From: Paraspadella gotoi | Taxonomy: Eukaryota > Chaetognatha | DNA length: 64,000 nucleotides | Reading direction: 5' to 3' | Assembly: GCA_051294375.1 (NCBI GenBank) | Contig: CM119266.1 | Location: 22,668,638 to 22,732,637 of the forward strand | Shown here: in pieces, positions 51,435-64,000 of the stretch | Numbering within the stretch: the first letter of the stretch is position 1 | How the letters are laid out: each line of letters opens with the position of its first letter | Program-made: the position numbers and the translations under genes | Notes under the pieces: generated by a model | The model's input: the letters and a program-made list of their open reading frames with translations, nothing else | What the model was told of the DNA's origin: nothing | The model's database searches: none

Positions 51435-52796
51435 AGAGAGAGAAATATTCTAAGCGCTAAAGTGTCATCCGGTTTGACCTTTTGTCTGATTCTCTTGTTC
51501 CGCATCTTCTTCATTTTTTTTCCTTTCTCTTCTTTCCTTCTTTCTTTTCTATTTTCTTTTCTTTTTTTTCCTTCTCTTACCTTCTTTCCGAATTTCCGTC
51601 CCTAGAGACGATACAAAACCTTTCTTTGCCAAAAGGTTCGACCCAAACGTAACAAGAAGAAGAAAACAGAAGAAATAAAAGAGAGAAAAACAGAGGAAGA
51701 GCGTGTTTTCAACTTTTATTTTTCATCATTTGAATTGAAGTGGTTGATATAATTTATAAAAAGTGTTTATTTCACTAACTAACAGTTCATTTTTGACTCA
51801 ATCTAACCAAGTTTTTTCATTTACCAATAATCCAGTATCCTCTTTTACTTTCAACAGAATTTTTTGTATTATAAAAATCCAAATATTACGAAAACATTGA
51901 AGAATTCTAAAACAGTCCTCGGACAAGTCATGTTAAAGACACGTTTCTGCCAATACAAAAGAGACTCGAGGTTGATCCCGGCCGATTTCTAAGCCCAAGT
52001 TTACCCGACGCAAGCCGACGCGGCCCACGCGGGCCGACGCCAGCCGAAGGCCTTGATTCGCGTCGGACTCATGCATAATAAAAGAGGCTTCAAACGACGA
52101 AAACGACGTCCGACGACGAACGACGACGACGACGACAACGACGGCGGTGGGAAAGGTTGAGGTCGCTGAATTTCACTCGCGGGTCAACGAAAGTCTTTGA
52201 GATATTTATCCCGTTTTTTACAACTTCGTTTTTTTATGATTAGAATAGCATTAAGACATGAACGAAGCTTAGGAATAAGCGGCCGTTTCTGCGGCCGAGA
52301 TGTCCGCTCTCTCTGTCTCCCTCTTTCTCTCGCTCTCTTTCATTGGAGAATAGGAATAAGAGACTAGGTCGACAACAAATACAAAGACGACGACACGACG
52401 ACGACGACGACACAACGACGACGACGACACGAAGAGAAAAAAAAACCGGGACAAAAAAACGAACAACGGACGTTTTAGGCAATTAGGGAAAAACCCTCGG
52501 CGGCCGACGGGAGCAAAAAAAAAAAGGCGTCTGTGATAACTAGAAAAAATTAAGGAAAAAATTAAGGAGAAAAAAAGGAAAGAAAAACTTTTATTATTAA
52601 TTGATTAAATTCGGCGAATGGAAACGAAGTTCTCGGCCGAAACAAATGAGTCCGTCCGTTGACGAAAAAAAAAATCGGATGAAAGTAAAACAGGGGATTA
52701 AGGGATTAATGTCAATTCAAAAAAAAAAAGAAGTTTTGATGCAGAAACGGATTGTGAGAGAGAGACAGAGACACGTACACCGAGAGTCTATGATAG

Positions 52797-52872
<76 letters not shown>

Positions 52873-52890
52873 GTACACCGAGAGTCTATG

Positions 52891-52957
<67 letters not shown>

Positions 52958-53254
52958 AAGATAGAAATCGAATTCAGGGATTTCTGTGACTGGTCATCCT
53001 CATCAAGGCCTCAGCGCCGGTTGTTTATCGCTCGCCTCGATTTGACCCGCGATGTTCATTTGTCGTCGTCTTTTTCCTATTTCGTGCCGGCAAAGGCCGC
53101 TGCCGGTGCAGGGTCAAACTCGTTTGCCTCTCAGAAAAAAAAAAGAATCATCGATTCTGGGGGGAGAAGGGTGCGGCACTGGGCGCAGGTTGGAGTGTAG
53201 AAGGCGTTTAAAAAAACGAGGAAAGGGGGGTAAAAAAGAAAGGAAGGAACTCAT

Positions 53255-53335
<81 letters not shown>

Positions 53336-53462
53336 ACCCTTTCACCAATACTCGGGCACCACGTGTTTAAATGGGGCAAGAACCGACAAACAAAAACAAG
53401 AGATTTTCGACGGGAAAAACACGAACCCAACGGAGGAACGGAAGTTGAAACAGAAACACAGG

Positions 53463-53557
<95 letters not shown>

Positions 53558-54006
53558 ACGATACAAAAACCTTTTAGATTTATGTAATTGTTTGTATGTG
53601 AGGAGTGGTTTGCAGCTTTCAACAAGTGATGACAGAGAGAAGACACTGGAGACTAGAGGACGGTATTTGCTGACAAGAGGTCTTAATAAAATTACACACA
53701 CATGATTATTGTATAAATCGGAAAAAACTATAAAGCGAATCGCCCCATACTTACGTGAATGGATTGTCGTGCTCTAGAGGGATCGTCTCTCGTATTCGAT
53801 CGCTGCGGATTATTGTCCGTCACGCCCGTCGATCTTCGTCTTTTGCGACCAAATCAAACTTCGAAAAAAAATGAGCGAAATTGAGTTACAGCGTCTGCCG
53901 ATATTTTTTTTTTGTCGACTTTCGGCGTCTCTCGGCGTTTTCCCGGAATTTTTCCCCTTCATCTATCGTCTCCATTATCATCATCATCATCATCATCATC
54001 ATCATC

Positions 54007-54043
<37 letters not shown>

Positions 54044-54168
54044 TCATCATCGTCGTCATCATCATCGGCTGTCTCAAAAACTGGATGCGAATTTAATAAG
54101 ATGAACACGATTTAACGAAGGCGTCAAAAGTGAAAAAGGATTCAAGGAGACAAAGTAACATCAAACCA

Positions 54169-54257
<89 letters not shown>

Positions 54258-54941
54258 TCTCCTCGCTTCCGACAAAATTCTCACCCGCCCCCCTTATTTT
54301 TTTTTCCCTAAAACTCGTGAGGTTTTCGACCGTCAACGCGACTATGCAAATGAGGTTTTAAGACCGGCGAAGAAAAATACGTGTTTTCGCGACGACCCTG
54401 CGATTCTTATGTTGGCGTCGCCGAGTTTGCAAACCAGATTTGGGGATTTTCGGAAACAAAAACAGCAAACGAGGGAAAAGGCCGACGACGACGACGACTA
54501 CGGGGACGAAAACGACGACGACGACGCCGACTACCTCCTGAAATTTAAATCGACTGCATCGGATTTCGGGTTCGCTTCTCCAAAATGGTGGCAACTGTGC
54601 AAACAGTATTTGAAGTTGCAGCAAAATTAGCTCAACGAAATGTTCTTGTTTTGCATGAGTTGATACTATGATATTATTATATATAGTATTATGAAATTGG
54701 TACAACCAATATAAAATTATCCATTATTATGTTAGTATAATAATTCGTTAAAAACCGTTGAACAATTTCTTCGTTTATCTAAAACCCCAAACTGTCGCGT
54801 TGCCGAAAAAGCTCTTAAATACTACGCGTACATTTTGATTGTATTCGTTGTCGAAACCGAGTCTCATTTTTTTTTTTTTTTGTATTTAATTATTTGCCTT
54901 TGATTTTTTATTTTTATACTTCTTTCTTAAAGGGAGGCGAA

Positions 54942-56570
54942 ATGACGGAAGGTGAGTCGATACTGGTAAGTTAATCCGTAAAGTTGAATCAATCAATAAA
55001 TCAAATCAATTACCGTTAACAGATGACAACCACGATTCTTCGGATTCAGAGAAGGATGAAAGGTTTTTATTTGTTCATCTCACTCATTGTTTAATCAGTT
55101 GTAAACGTTCAATTGATCAATAATGTAATGTTGGAATCTTTTGACATCAGGCCTTCTGCCGAGATTGAGACAGAAACCAATTTGGTCGAATTAAAAAAAA
55201 GGTTAAACTTAATTTAATATTTTAAACAAAAAAATGTTTAGTATCAATTTATGTAACGGTTTATTACGCTTTTTAGCCTAAGTGAAGAGCTCCAGCCTCT
55301 TGAAAATATTGTGGGAACAGTAAGAGAACAATTTTAACGACGCACAACGAAATTTCGGAAGATCCTAAAGATGCATTGGAAATCGGCTCAGGTATTTACT
55401 GTATTTATTACAAAATTGACAATCGAAACACCTGTTTTTTGGTTCTTTTTTCAATTATTTTGTTTTTTATATAAATATTGTTCGCGTGAAGATTCCGACA
55501 TCGACTTCGCCGTCAAACTGACAATAGGTGATATTATAAAAAAAAAAAACAACTTTATTACACATGTAACGCGTACTTAAAAGCTTTTATTTTATAACAA
55601 TTAATAAAAATTGAATCATTAAAATATTTCGCTTTTTATTATATAGAAGAATCGACTGAAAATTAGAAAAGAATTTCAACGCTGTCTCTCCAACAGAACG
55701 CCTACTCGAAATCCAAAAGGTCTGTCGTCCGCAATCTGTCATCTGAGTTGTTTAATCTGTCATTTGTCGTCGTTTCAGTTGATGATTCAGAATTGATTTT
55801 TTGGTCATTGTGATATACTGACTCGTCTTTCTTTTTCTTCCTTTTCCTCCTTCAGAGATCAAGAGGAAGATGAGGTTTGGAACGTAAATATAAAAAAAAG
55901 AAACGACGACAACGACGACGACCATGTGTCGACCATCTCGACCATATCGACGATGTGGTTCAGGTCGGTAATACTTTATTCATTTTTAGGAAGAACCACA
56001 ATGCATGGAGAACAACGGTTCAAAGAAAACGCCAAGAAAAGGGAGCAACTTTTCTTTTGTTACGCGGATCGATTCGCGAAAGGCAGAGCCAAGGATCGAA
56101 CGCGCATATCGCGTTTCCAAACGGGTGATTTCGACGCCGGCAAATGATTTTACCCGGATGTTGTAATAAAATTTAATAAACCCCTTTTCTAACTGCGAGT
56201 ATACAGAGTCAATAATAACATAAAGTTCAAAAAATATAAAACCTGATGATAATAATAATGTCGATTAGTATAATATTATGCTCCGCCAGCAAATCCAATA
56301 GATTATCTGACTCCTCAAAACCTCCCGTCCAGCGATGCAGTACCAACCGACAGAAGCCGACGCCGAAGAGGCCGTCCCAAACCGGTCGTCTACCGACCAC
56401 AGTTCCTCGACTTCTACGACCCGCAGTCGCTCGCCCACTCATCTTACCTTGACGTCTGGGGCGACGATTACAGGTAAAAATTGAATATATAAAAATATAT
56501 AATAAATAGGTATACTTCCAGGCCCAAGTTTAACGATTTTTACTTCGATGTTTGGTTTTTCCTGTATTGA
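54942..56570 (+). CDS. Second copy of the AT-hook host gene (noisy arm)
   Basis: Inverted counterpart of 38251-39879, same exon order. Start ATG 54942 and first exon 54942-54951; second exon 55023-55062; last exon from 56522 to a TGA at 56568-56570. Exons 4, 6, 7 and 8 carry indels that break the frame. Exon 9, however, is cleaner here: it reads through RRRRGRPKPVVYRPQFLDF to WGDDY without the extra C of the other copy. The two copies correct each other, as expected for two readings of one locus. Confidence 0.55.
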
Positions 56571-57510
56571 GATAATGGGTATTCGGGTAATAATGATTGA
56601 TTACCTTGTAAGGGCCCTCATAGGGTGGACCAGAGGAGGGTTGACGCCTGCGCGTTTGACGAATACATAGTGTGCGCTGTTGGAGATTGCTCGGAAGGTG
56701 ATCGTTGGCTGATGATGGGCCGACGTTGGAGTCGGCTGTAATCTCGCTACCTCGACGCGTAGCTTCGCCAGTTGACTTCGTCGTTGGCGCTGTAGGGCGG
56801 CGGCGTCGTCGTTTTGAGGATCGTCAAGGCATGCAGCCGGGAACTCTGATGCCTTCGCCGAAGACCAAATCTGCCGCGGAGGCGCCGATATCTTCTTTTA
56901 TCGTTGTTCGAATGGCGAGCATTGCCATTGGGAGTTTCCAAAACCACTTTTCGCGATTTTCTCGAGCAAGGCGATCAACGACTCCTTTAACCTTCTGTGG
57001 AATCGTTCCATCAGGCCGTTGGCCTCGGCGATGATAAGGGCATCGTCATCTGGTTTGATTCCCCAGGTTTTAAGTCAACTGACGCCATAACGCAGAGTTA
57101 AACTGTGTTCCCCTGTCGGTAGTGATTATTGTCGGGGTGCCGAACACACCAATCCATTCGTGACTCAAACACGTCTAAAAGAGTTGAAGTGAGAAGTATT
57201 TATATTTGGATAGCTGATGGCCATCTCGACGAATCTATCAAACTATTGTCAGTAAGTGAGAGAAATTCGTTCGACGCTCGCCATTTTTACTAGATTCTAA
57301 TTAAAGGTTAGGGAAATCTCCTCGTGGCAACCTTAAACTCGCCGATCCTCAGGAACGACGAGTCTAGTCACCTTAGGCACATGAGCAGTATATGCTTGCA
57401 GTTCTCTCGCCCACTTCGTCACAATCCTGGCCGCATTGACGTCCAGAGAACGTCTTGGTCCGCTCCTCCGCTTTGCTTGTGGCCTCGACGACCAGGGAAA
57501 GGGCTCGCAT
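56530..57510 (-). pseudogene. Second copy of the Gypsy integrase fragment, frameshifted
   Basis: Reverse complement of 37341-38297 with many small indels. Short matching frame pieces remain around 57034-56705 and 57602-57324 on the opposite strand only. It is probably the same locus read with errors. Confidence 0.7.
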
Positions 57511-58081
57511 TTTTTTCTCTTGTCAAATCATCAACATATCTTGATATCAACAAGCCAGAACAAATAGACTGCTTCTGCGACGGAAAAATTTTCTATCTCT
57601 GATTTTATAGAATTGAAAGAGATTTTTTTTCCTTCAAAACGATATAAACGTGACTGAGGTATGTTACCTGTTCAACAATGACGTCCAATTTGGGAAATCC
57701 TTGGCAAAGTGTTGAAAGGCTCTCAAATTTTTTTTTTTACATTTAATTTGGTTATTTTGATATGATACGATTATGCGCTTGTTCGTCAGAGCTTAGTCCC
57801 ATTATACCCATATAACCTCTTCCAAAGTCACATGAAGCGGGATACGTAAGTTAGTATCTTAAGTCAATTTATGAAAATATGATTTTCAATTGTACATATA
57901 TAATGGAATATGTAGAATGAGCATCACGTTTCATATATTAAAGAAAAATTGCAGTAGTTATAGTTGAAAATACTGTCGTTCTTTCAATTGTCTTTGTATA
58001 GTTTATAACATTTATTGTCATTAAGATTATTATTGAATATTTTAAGAGTAAAAAAAGTCAATTAAAATCATTCTACTTCAG

Positions 58082-59139
58082 ACAATGGTCGTCTCCGAAA
58101 AACGGCGACAGAAGTCGCGACCGCGGCCAAGAACATCAAGCCGGGCGCTCGTCGAGACCCCGCAAGGGGAGGAAGAACGCCTGAGAAGGTGGGCAAACAG
58201 AGAGCAGAAGAAGGCAGAAGGTAAGATAGGGGAAGACCGTCGTTGAACGCAACAAGACCGCATGCCTCAAAGGGAGAGCGAAAGCGCGAGGAGAAAAGCC
58301 ATCTCGAAGGAAACCTGCACATCAATTCAATCCAATACGGCGAGCGCGAGGAAAATGCAGGCGAAAAAGGATGGGAAGAGCAGGACAATGTATCAAACCG
58401 AGCATGGAAGTCGAGAAAGTCCTTCCAGAATATTGAACATCGATTGAAGGGGAAACCATAGCTCAAAGGAAAGGGGTAAGTAGTTTTACCGCTGGAAATT
58501 AGCTCGCACGAAAGGAAAACTGGGAAAGTTCAAGTGTCTGTAGTATCGAAGCCTATCTATGTCCATGAGTTACTAAAAGCTTCCATAGTAGATATGGGAA
58601 ATTTGAAAATTCGGGAAACGTGCGAGGAAGACGAAGCGATTTGACCCGGAACTGTTTGAAAGTACACGTTCAAGCACTTCGAAATCAACTGGGAACCAAG
58701 AAAGCTGTATGAGGAATGAACAGCGCCGCGAAAGAAAGAAGTTTTGAAAGTAAAAGTGTAAGCAGTGGAAAAAGTTAGAAGGGTACAGAGAAAAATCAAG
58801 GAACAAATCCTAAGAAAAGTAGTACAGATTGTGTTGTTGCGAATAAAAGCCTGGACAGAGAGTAGCATGGCGGGCTCGACCGACGCAGGGAAGACAAAGA
58901 TTGCCCGACGCCAAATTCAAAGCACCAGTGAGGTGGGCCAAGAGCGAGTCATAAATACTCGGGCACAGCTATTAGAAGACGGAGATGCGGAAGCGACAGA
59001 CAGAAGAGACGGAGACAATCAAGTAGCGGGCAGAGACAAATATCCAAATGCAAAGGAAGGATGTGAAAGGAAATTTGAGACAGGTAGTGGGGGGTCAAAA
59101 TGGGAAGAACCAGGGGACTGTACACTCATGTGCAAATAA
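58082..59139 (+). pseudogene. Second copy of the Lys/Ser-rich exon, frameshifted
   Basis: Counterpart of 35933-36797, starting after the acceptor at 58080-58081. Frames at 58243-58461 and 58765-59139 keep recognisable pieces (ENAGEKGWEEQ; MAGSTDAGKTKIA). This copy continues past the stop of the other arm to end in CTLMCK; the left arm has a similar ending downstream in another frame, so the true C-terminus is uncertain. Confidence 0.35.
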
Positions 59140-61138
59140 CAAAAAAAAAAACGCGACACACATTATTATAACATTAAAATTCTATAACATTTCTATAAAA
59201 ATATTTAACAAAAATTATTTAAGAAAAATTATATAAAAAAAAATCCATAGTGTATGTGGCGGTACATTCACACCGGCCTCACGTCCACCTCCTTCAGCCA
59301 AAATCCATTGGCTCAGAGGGGGAAACACCCATCCCAGGTGTGTAGTGTTCCATCCACAGTCCTAACGACTTCCCCTAGGCGTTGTCAAAAGCGAGAACGC
59401 GTCTTTGGTAACGAGCGCCAGTGACAGGAGGCGTCACTGAGTGTTGCAAGCCCCCAAAACCAACAAGTGAGATGCCCCCATCCCAATGGGCATCACAGGC
59501 AAACCCGGCTGTTGCCATAGTGTAAGATTTTATGGAAATCAAACAAGTGATTTAAGGCTATGATTTTTTAAACTCTAATGTTCCAAAACAAGATAGGAAA
59601 ATTGTATTTCTTTTAAAAGCTTCAGAAATCATTGAGCCTCCATTCACTACTTATTTTTTAAAACCCATAAATTAATTTATTATGGATCCAGGGTGGTCAT
59701 CCAGTTGATTAGCTATCCCTTACAAGATGTTTGAGTAAAATTTTTTTATATTTAATTACAAAAAATTAAAAATATTAGAAAAAAAATTAATGAATAATTT
59801 TTTTTAACATGAGTACTACATTTAAAAAATTACTGCTACTAATTGATACCCGATGTTTCTAAAAAATTATACCAAATTCTTTATATTTTTGATAAACTTT
59901 ATTACTTTAAAAATTTTGTTAAAAATGTAAGTATAAAAGGTGATTTTATAAAGATGATTTATAAAGTGACACTTTTTTTTTGCACATGAACTGTAGAGAA
60001 TGGGGGATCTTCTGAAAACGCGGAAAAAAGGATGAAGCGAAGCATCACCATGAAAAAAAGAAGTTTCAAAAGACAAAAAGATCCAGACCAAGGAAAAAGG
60101 AAGTTTACGGTCTTAAGAAGAAATTAAAAGGATTCATCCGGCATTAATAATTTTCAATCATAAAAATAAGAATGTGATGCTTAGTATTGTAAATGTGAAT
60201 GAATAATACCTTTAAACAATTATTATAGTAAATTTTTTTCCGCCCCCTTTACCAGCTCTTATCGGCCAAAACTTCTGGATTTCAAAGTGCTCGTTAAATA
60301 TAATAATCTGCCGTGAGATATTCCCGTCTATGAGTATCAGTAATAAGATATTAAATAAGTGCGCAATAAAAAAGAAATAAAAAAAAGGCAAAAGAGAGTG
60401 CGAGAAATTTAAAAAGAAAACGGTTGGGGAAAAAGGAGTGAGTAAAGTCGCATCCTGGCTCTTAAACTGATTGAAAACGTGGCATCGAGGAGAAGGGGCG
60501 ATTTAATGGGATTAATGAAAGGCGGGAAAAAAAAGGGCAATGCGGAGAGAGGGAGGTAGAGAAGTGGTTAGACAAAGCGGTGGGGTTGAAAACAGGATTA
60601 TTACTGATAACCGAGTTATATCATAATTTTTTGTTGAATCACCTCATTCAGTGTCTTAAGAAGAAAAAATTAATACGTAATATTCAAAAGTTTCTAAACA
60701 CTGATCTTAAAACAAAATTTTAAGAAAAATATTTTTTTAATTTTCTACCTTCAGTCTAATTTTTTATTTTTTTCTTCGTTCTCTTCTTTCTTTTTGTGCT
60801 CGGTTCCCACTCTCAAACTCACGCAGTGCTTCAACGGAACTGCGTTCAAAATGTTACGGAACAACGTGCGAAAAGGTTTTTGTTGCCAAGTCACTGAGTA
60901 TCGCCGCAAACTATGCGTGAAAGTTCTTCTTAAAACAAATAGTCAATCAACAACTTTCCTACAAAAATATGTATTTTTTTAGAATTGGGCTTTTGTGAAG
61001 TAATTGGATTTCTTCGCTGTTAACAATAATCATTAGGTAGTGAATAGATTAAACATAGAATTTTTGACGCTGCGCAAAATATATTCGAAGAGGTTGAGAC
61101 AATGTCACTTGAGACATATGATTTATCTCTCTTTTAGT

Positions 61139-61270
<132 letters not shown>

Positions 61271-61381
61271 GCAGATCACCTTGGTCGTAGATCTTCCGTC
61301 TCGGACTAATTTTTCCTTAAAAGTTCCTACGAGACTATTTGTTGCTGGAAAGAAAAAAGGGGAAAAAAGAAAGAAGAAATT

Positions 61382-61421
<40 letters not shown>

Positions 61422-63767
61422 TGCGATCGCATCCCTCCAACCACGCCTTTCTGTCCTTCGGAGACTCGAGTCTTTGAGAAAAGGGTAAGAAGAAAAAAAA
61501 TATTTTCTATTCTTATTTTTATATTTTGACAAATTTTTTAAATCTTTTTTTTTTCTGCGCTCGTTGTTTGTAGGACGACTCAGGTACACCTGTTTTGTCA
61601 ACGCGTAACTTTCTTCGCGATAAGCGTCGTTTCACTATATTTCGGCAAACAGAGAAAAACAAACGAGAGATCCCCGGATTTCGCCAAAAAAAAACAAAAA
61701 AAAAAAAACAAAGCAAAACAAGACGGCGGAAAATAAAGGAAAATAAACAACGAAAAAAAAGAAAATAAGAAAAAGAGAGAAAAGGAAAAAAAAAGGGAGA
61801 GTCTTCAAATTAGGAAGAAGTTTTGTATCGATTCTCCCTCCATGATAAATGGGGGTCTGCGTCTCTGCCTTGTTTGAAGGAATTCTTTAATTTGGGGCCG
61901 GCTGCGTCTGCGGCGTCGTCGGCGTCGACGCCGGCGGCGGAGGCGGATGAATCTCGTCTCCGAGGATTTTGGTAGCAGACGAAAAATGGTGCTACTTCTC
62001 GTCGCGGAGGGATACGCGGGGAGGGGGAGAAAAGCGGATGGGATGAGGGTGGAGGACTATGATTTGAGGGAGGAGAGAGAGAATATCGTCGGCGTCTATA
62101 CAACCATCGATTGATTCTCGATCTTCGCTGATAAATTTGGTCGAAAATTTTAGGAGATTCATGATATTAAATATAATTCAATTATTTGCTCTCAAAGATT
62201 GACTGGTGAATCCACGGTGTTGGTTCAACAATAAGGCGTAGTAAAATTTCTAAATTTAACTTTAATTAAAATTCTAAAAGTGAGGAACGAACAACATTAT
62301 ACTAATGAACATTTATGTAATAAAAAAATTTTTAATAAATTTTAAAATTTACGCAATAGGCCATATTTATACTAGTACTAAACCAATAAATATTAAAATT
62401 TCAAAACAGTTTTTTCTAAGATTTTTTTGCAGAGTTGGATTCGTCATAAAAAGTTGGTAAAAAGAAATATAACTCTTTTTAAAAAATTCCTTCATTAAGT
62501 GGGTCAAAAATTAGAAAAAGCTATATTTTAAGCTGAAAATTAACTTTTTATATATTAAATATAGTTTTTTTAATTTTAAACCCACTTAATGAAAGAATTT
62601 TTAAAAATGATTTATATTTTCTTTTATCAACTTTTGACGAGGAATTCAAATCTGCAATCAAAATTAAGAAAAGCCTATTTTGAAATTTTTTGAATTAAAA
62701 AACATAAAATTAATTTTTTTTACAAATTAATGTTCACTGATGGTATGTTGTTCATAATTGACTTTTAGAATTTTTGTATGTAACTTTCACTACGCCTTAT
62801 TCAACAATATTGCTTCAACACTGTTGAAGCTTTTTACTCTCGATTTTCAATCTCTCTTCCCGAGATAATAATACCATTTAAGTAAACAGACAGACAGATG
62901 ATACTACAGGGAAAAATTAAAGTTTTTACACGAATTTTAAAAATGACATAGTCAGGTTTAATCCAATTGTAACTAAGACCTAAAAATTAAAACCCGCCCG
63001 TCGTGAAATTTTTCCGTCTTACTGAAAATTGAATAAAATCGCATAAGGATTCATAAAATGGCGGGCGAATCGCAAATTAAATGGAAATCGAATGGAAATG
63101 AGATACAAAAACTACTGCACCATGAAATTAAAATGGGGGACGGAGTTTGGAGTGAGAAAGAAGTGGGTCGGTGGTGCAGGTAAGTGTTGAAAAGAAAGCT
63201 GGGTAAGTTTATATATTCGCTGTCGAAAACGGAAAAAATGGAAAATGAATTAGAAAAAAGTAGTGTAACAATTTCACAATTTTGTGTTCGCGGACAAATG
63301 AAAATATTTTAGTTGCCATAAAGAACAAATATAAATATTATCAATGATTAGGCCCATATTGTCGAAAATATAATCCGAAATTCAACGAAAATCACAATCA
63401 ATGGATTATTTTATTATCATCGTCATATCTATTTAATAGTATTCCACAATCTACATGTTTATTGATATAAAAGCTATTATACGTAGTTTTCCCTAACAAT
63501 ACAACTCTCTACAGATTAAATATAATACTCGACACGAAGCTTCGACAGTAAAAATATCGACCACAACAATGATATAAACAAGGGAAACTAATTCTGCTCG
63601 TCACTGTGTCAACGATAAAGACGACTCAGGAGAAACGAACGAACGGACGAACAAACGGACGAACAAACGAGAACAAATACGAACGAATGCGAACGAATGA
63701 ATGAATTCTGACAAAGAGAAAATCCTTCCAGAAATACTTTTAGACAAATGACTGTGGGGGAGGATGC

Positions 63768-63771
<4 letters not shown>

Positions 63772-63840
<69 letters not shown>
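63772..63840. repeat. (GA)n microsatellite
   Basis: Uninterrupted GA. Confidence 0.95.
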
Positions 63841-63843
<3 letters not shown>

Positions 63844-64000
63844 AAAGAGAGATACGAGACAGAGACAGAGGAGGCGGCTAGAAAGAGGAGGAAGACTCGA
63901 AGAGAGAGAGGACGACTCTCGCGTTGAAAATAATCCTGGAGAGTTGAGAGCGTGTTAAAAAAGAAAGTGTGAAATCCTACGAGAGGGAGAGAGTGAGAGA

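Larger units (their letters stand above)
51167..60775. repeat. Inverted repeat IR2, right arm
   Basis: A continuous 9.6-kb reverse complement of 48555-51141 followed by 34240-40717. It lacks the 7.8-kb segment. Coding parts are frameshifted relative to the left arm, mostly by one-base indels, as in a lightly corrected long read. Contains GA/CT arrays at 51167-51283, 51358-51443, 52800-52868, 52892-52955, 53254-53336, 53461-53553 and 54175-54254. A short block including ACACGTACACCGAGAG is doubled at 52771-52800 and 52869-52892. Confidence 0.85.

Noticed and set aside
34240-60775. True biological palindrome (for example sex-chromosome-type inverted repeat)
   Set aside because: The arms differ mainly by run-length indels that break genes in one arm only, and the centre is a default-size gap; an assembly cause explains more. 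Kept as testable.

Overview
The window is eukaryotic nuclear DNA, most probably from an invertebrate animal. The evidence is short GT-AG introns, a very heavy load of (GA)n/(CT)n microsatellites, and animal-type retroelements: Penelope with a GIY-YIG domain, an arthropod-like Gypsy integrase and an L1/Tx1-like LINE. I cannot name the species; an arthropod such as a crustacean is a guess. There is no operon structure, no CRISPR array, and I recognise no tRNA or rRNA gene. Most long open frames are microsatellite translations (RE/SL repeats) or run through N blocks.

The layout is dominated by duplications, nearly all centred on assembly gaps. A direct repeat pairs 1-700 with about 1652-2310. 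A fold-back pairs 6247-9056 with 9082-11797 around a 25-N gap. A direct repeat pairs 12215-17544 with 17570-20333 around a 25-N gap, and a short one pairs 23999-24234 with 24260-24499 around another. A large inverted repeat pairs 34240-40717 plus 48555-51141 with 51167-60775 around a 25-N gap. Copies differ mainly by small indels, and copy ends coincide with gap edges. The best reading is unmerged contig or haplotype ends and palindromic read extension, not true duplication. Unique content is therefore well below 64 kb.

Real content: (1) a multi-exon host gene encoding about 265 aa, with an acidic N-terminus, a coiled-coil-like basic middle and an AT-hook, at 38251-39879 (-) and again at 54942-56570 (+) in the other arm; (2) neighbouring putative exons at 40189-40464 and 35933-36797; (3) a 5'-truncated Gypsy integrase at 37341-38297 with a noisy copy at 56530-57510; (4) a Penelope-like element at 13791-16113 with inverted pseudo-LTRs, a GIY-YIG relic, hammerhead-ribozyme-like motifs at both ends and a 9-bp target-site duplication, absent from the partner copy (empty site 19121-19130); (5) a decayed LINE at about 46000-48500 with endonuclease and reverse-transcriptase remnants; (6) a diverged Penelope end at 44410-44700; and (7) a small dispersed coding repeat at about 3.4, 22.7 and 27.7 kb.

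The remainder (much of 3-6 kb, 20.5-34 kb and 60.8-64 kb) is AT-rich noncoding sequence with simple repeats and occasional GC-rich islands that I cannot assign to genes.
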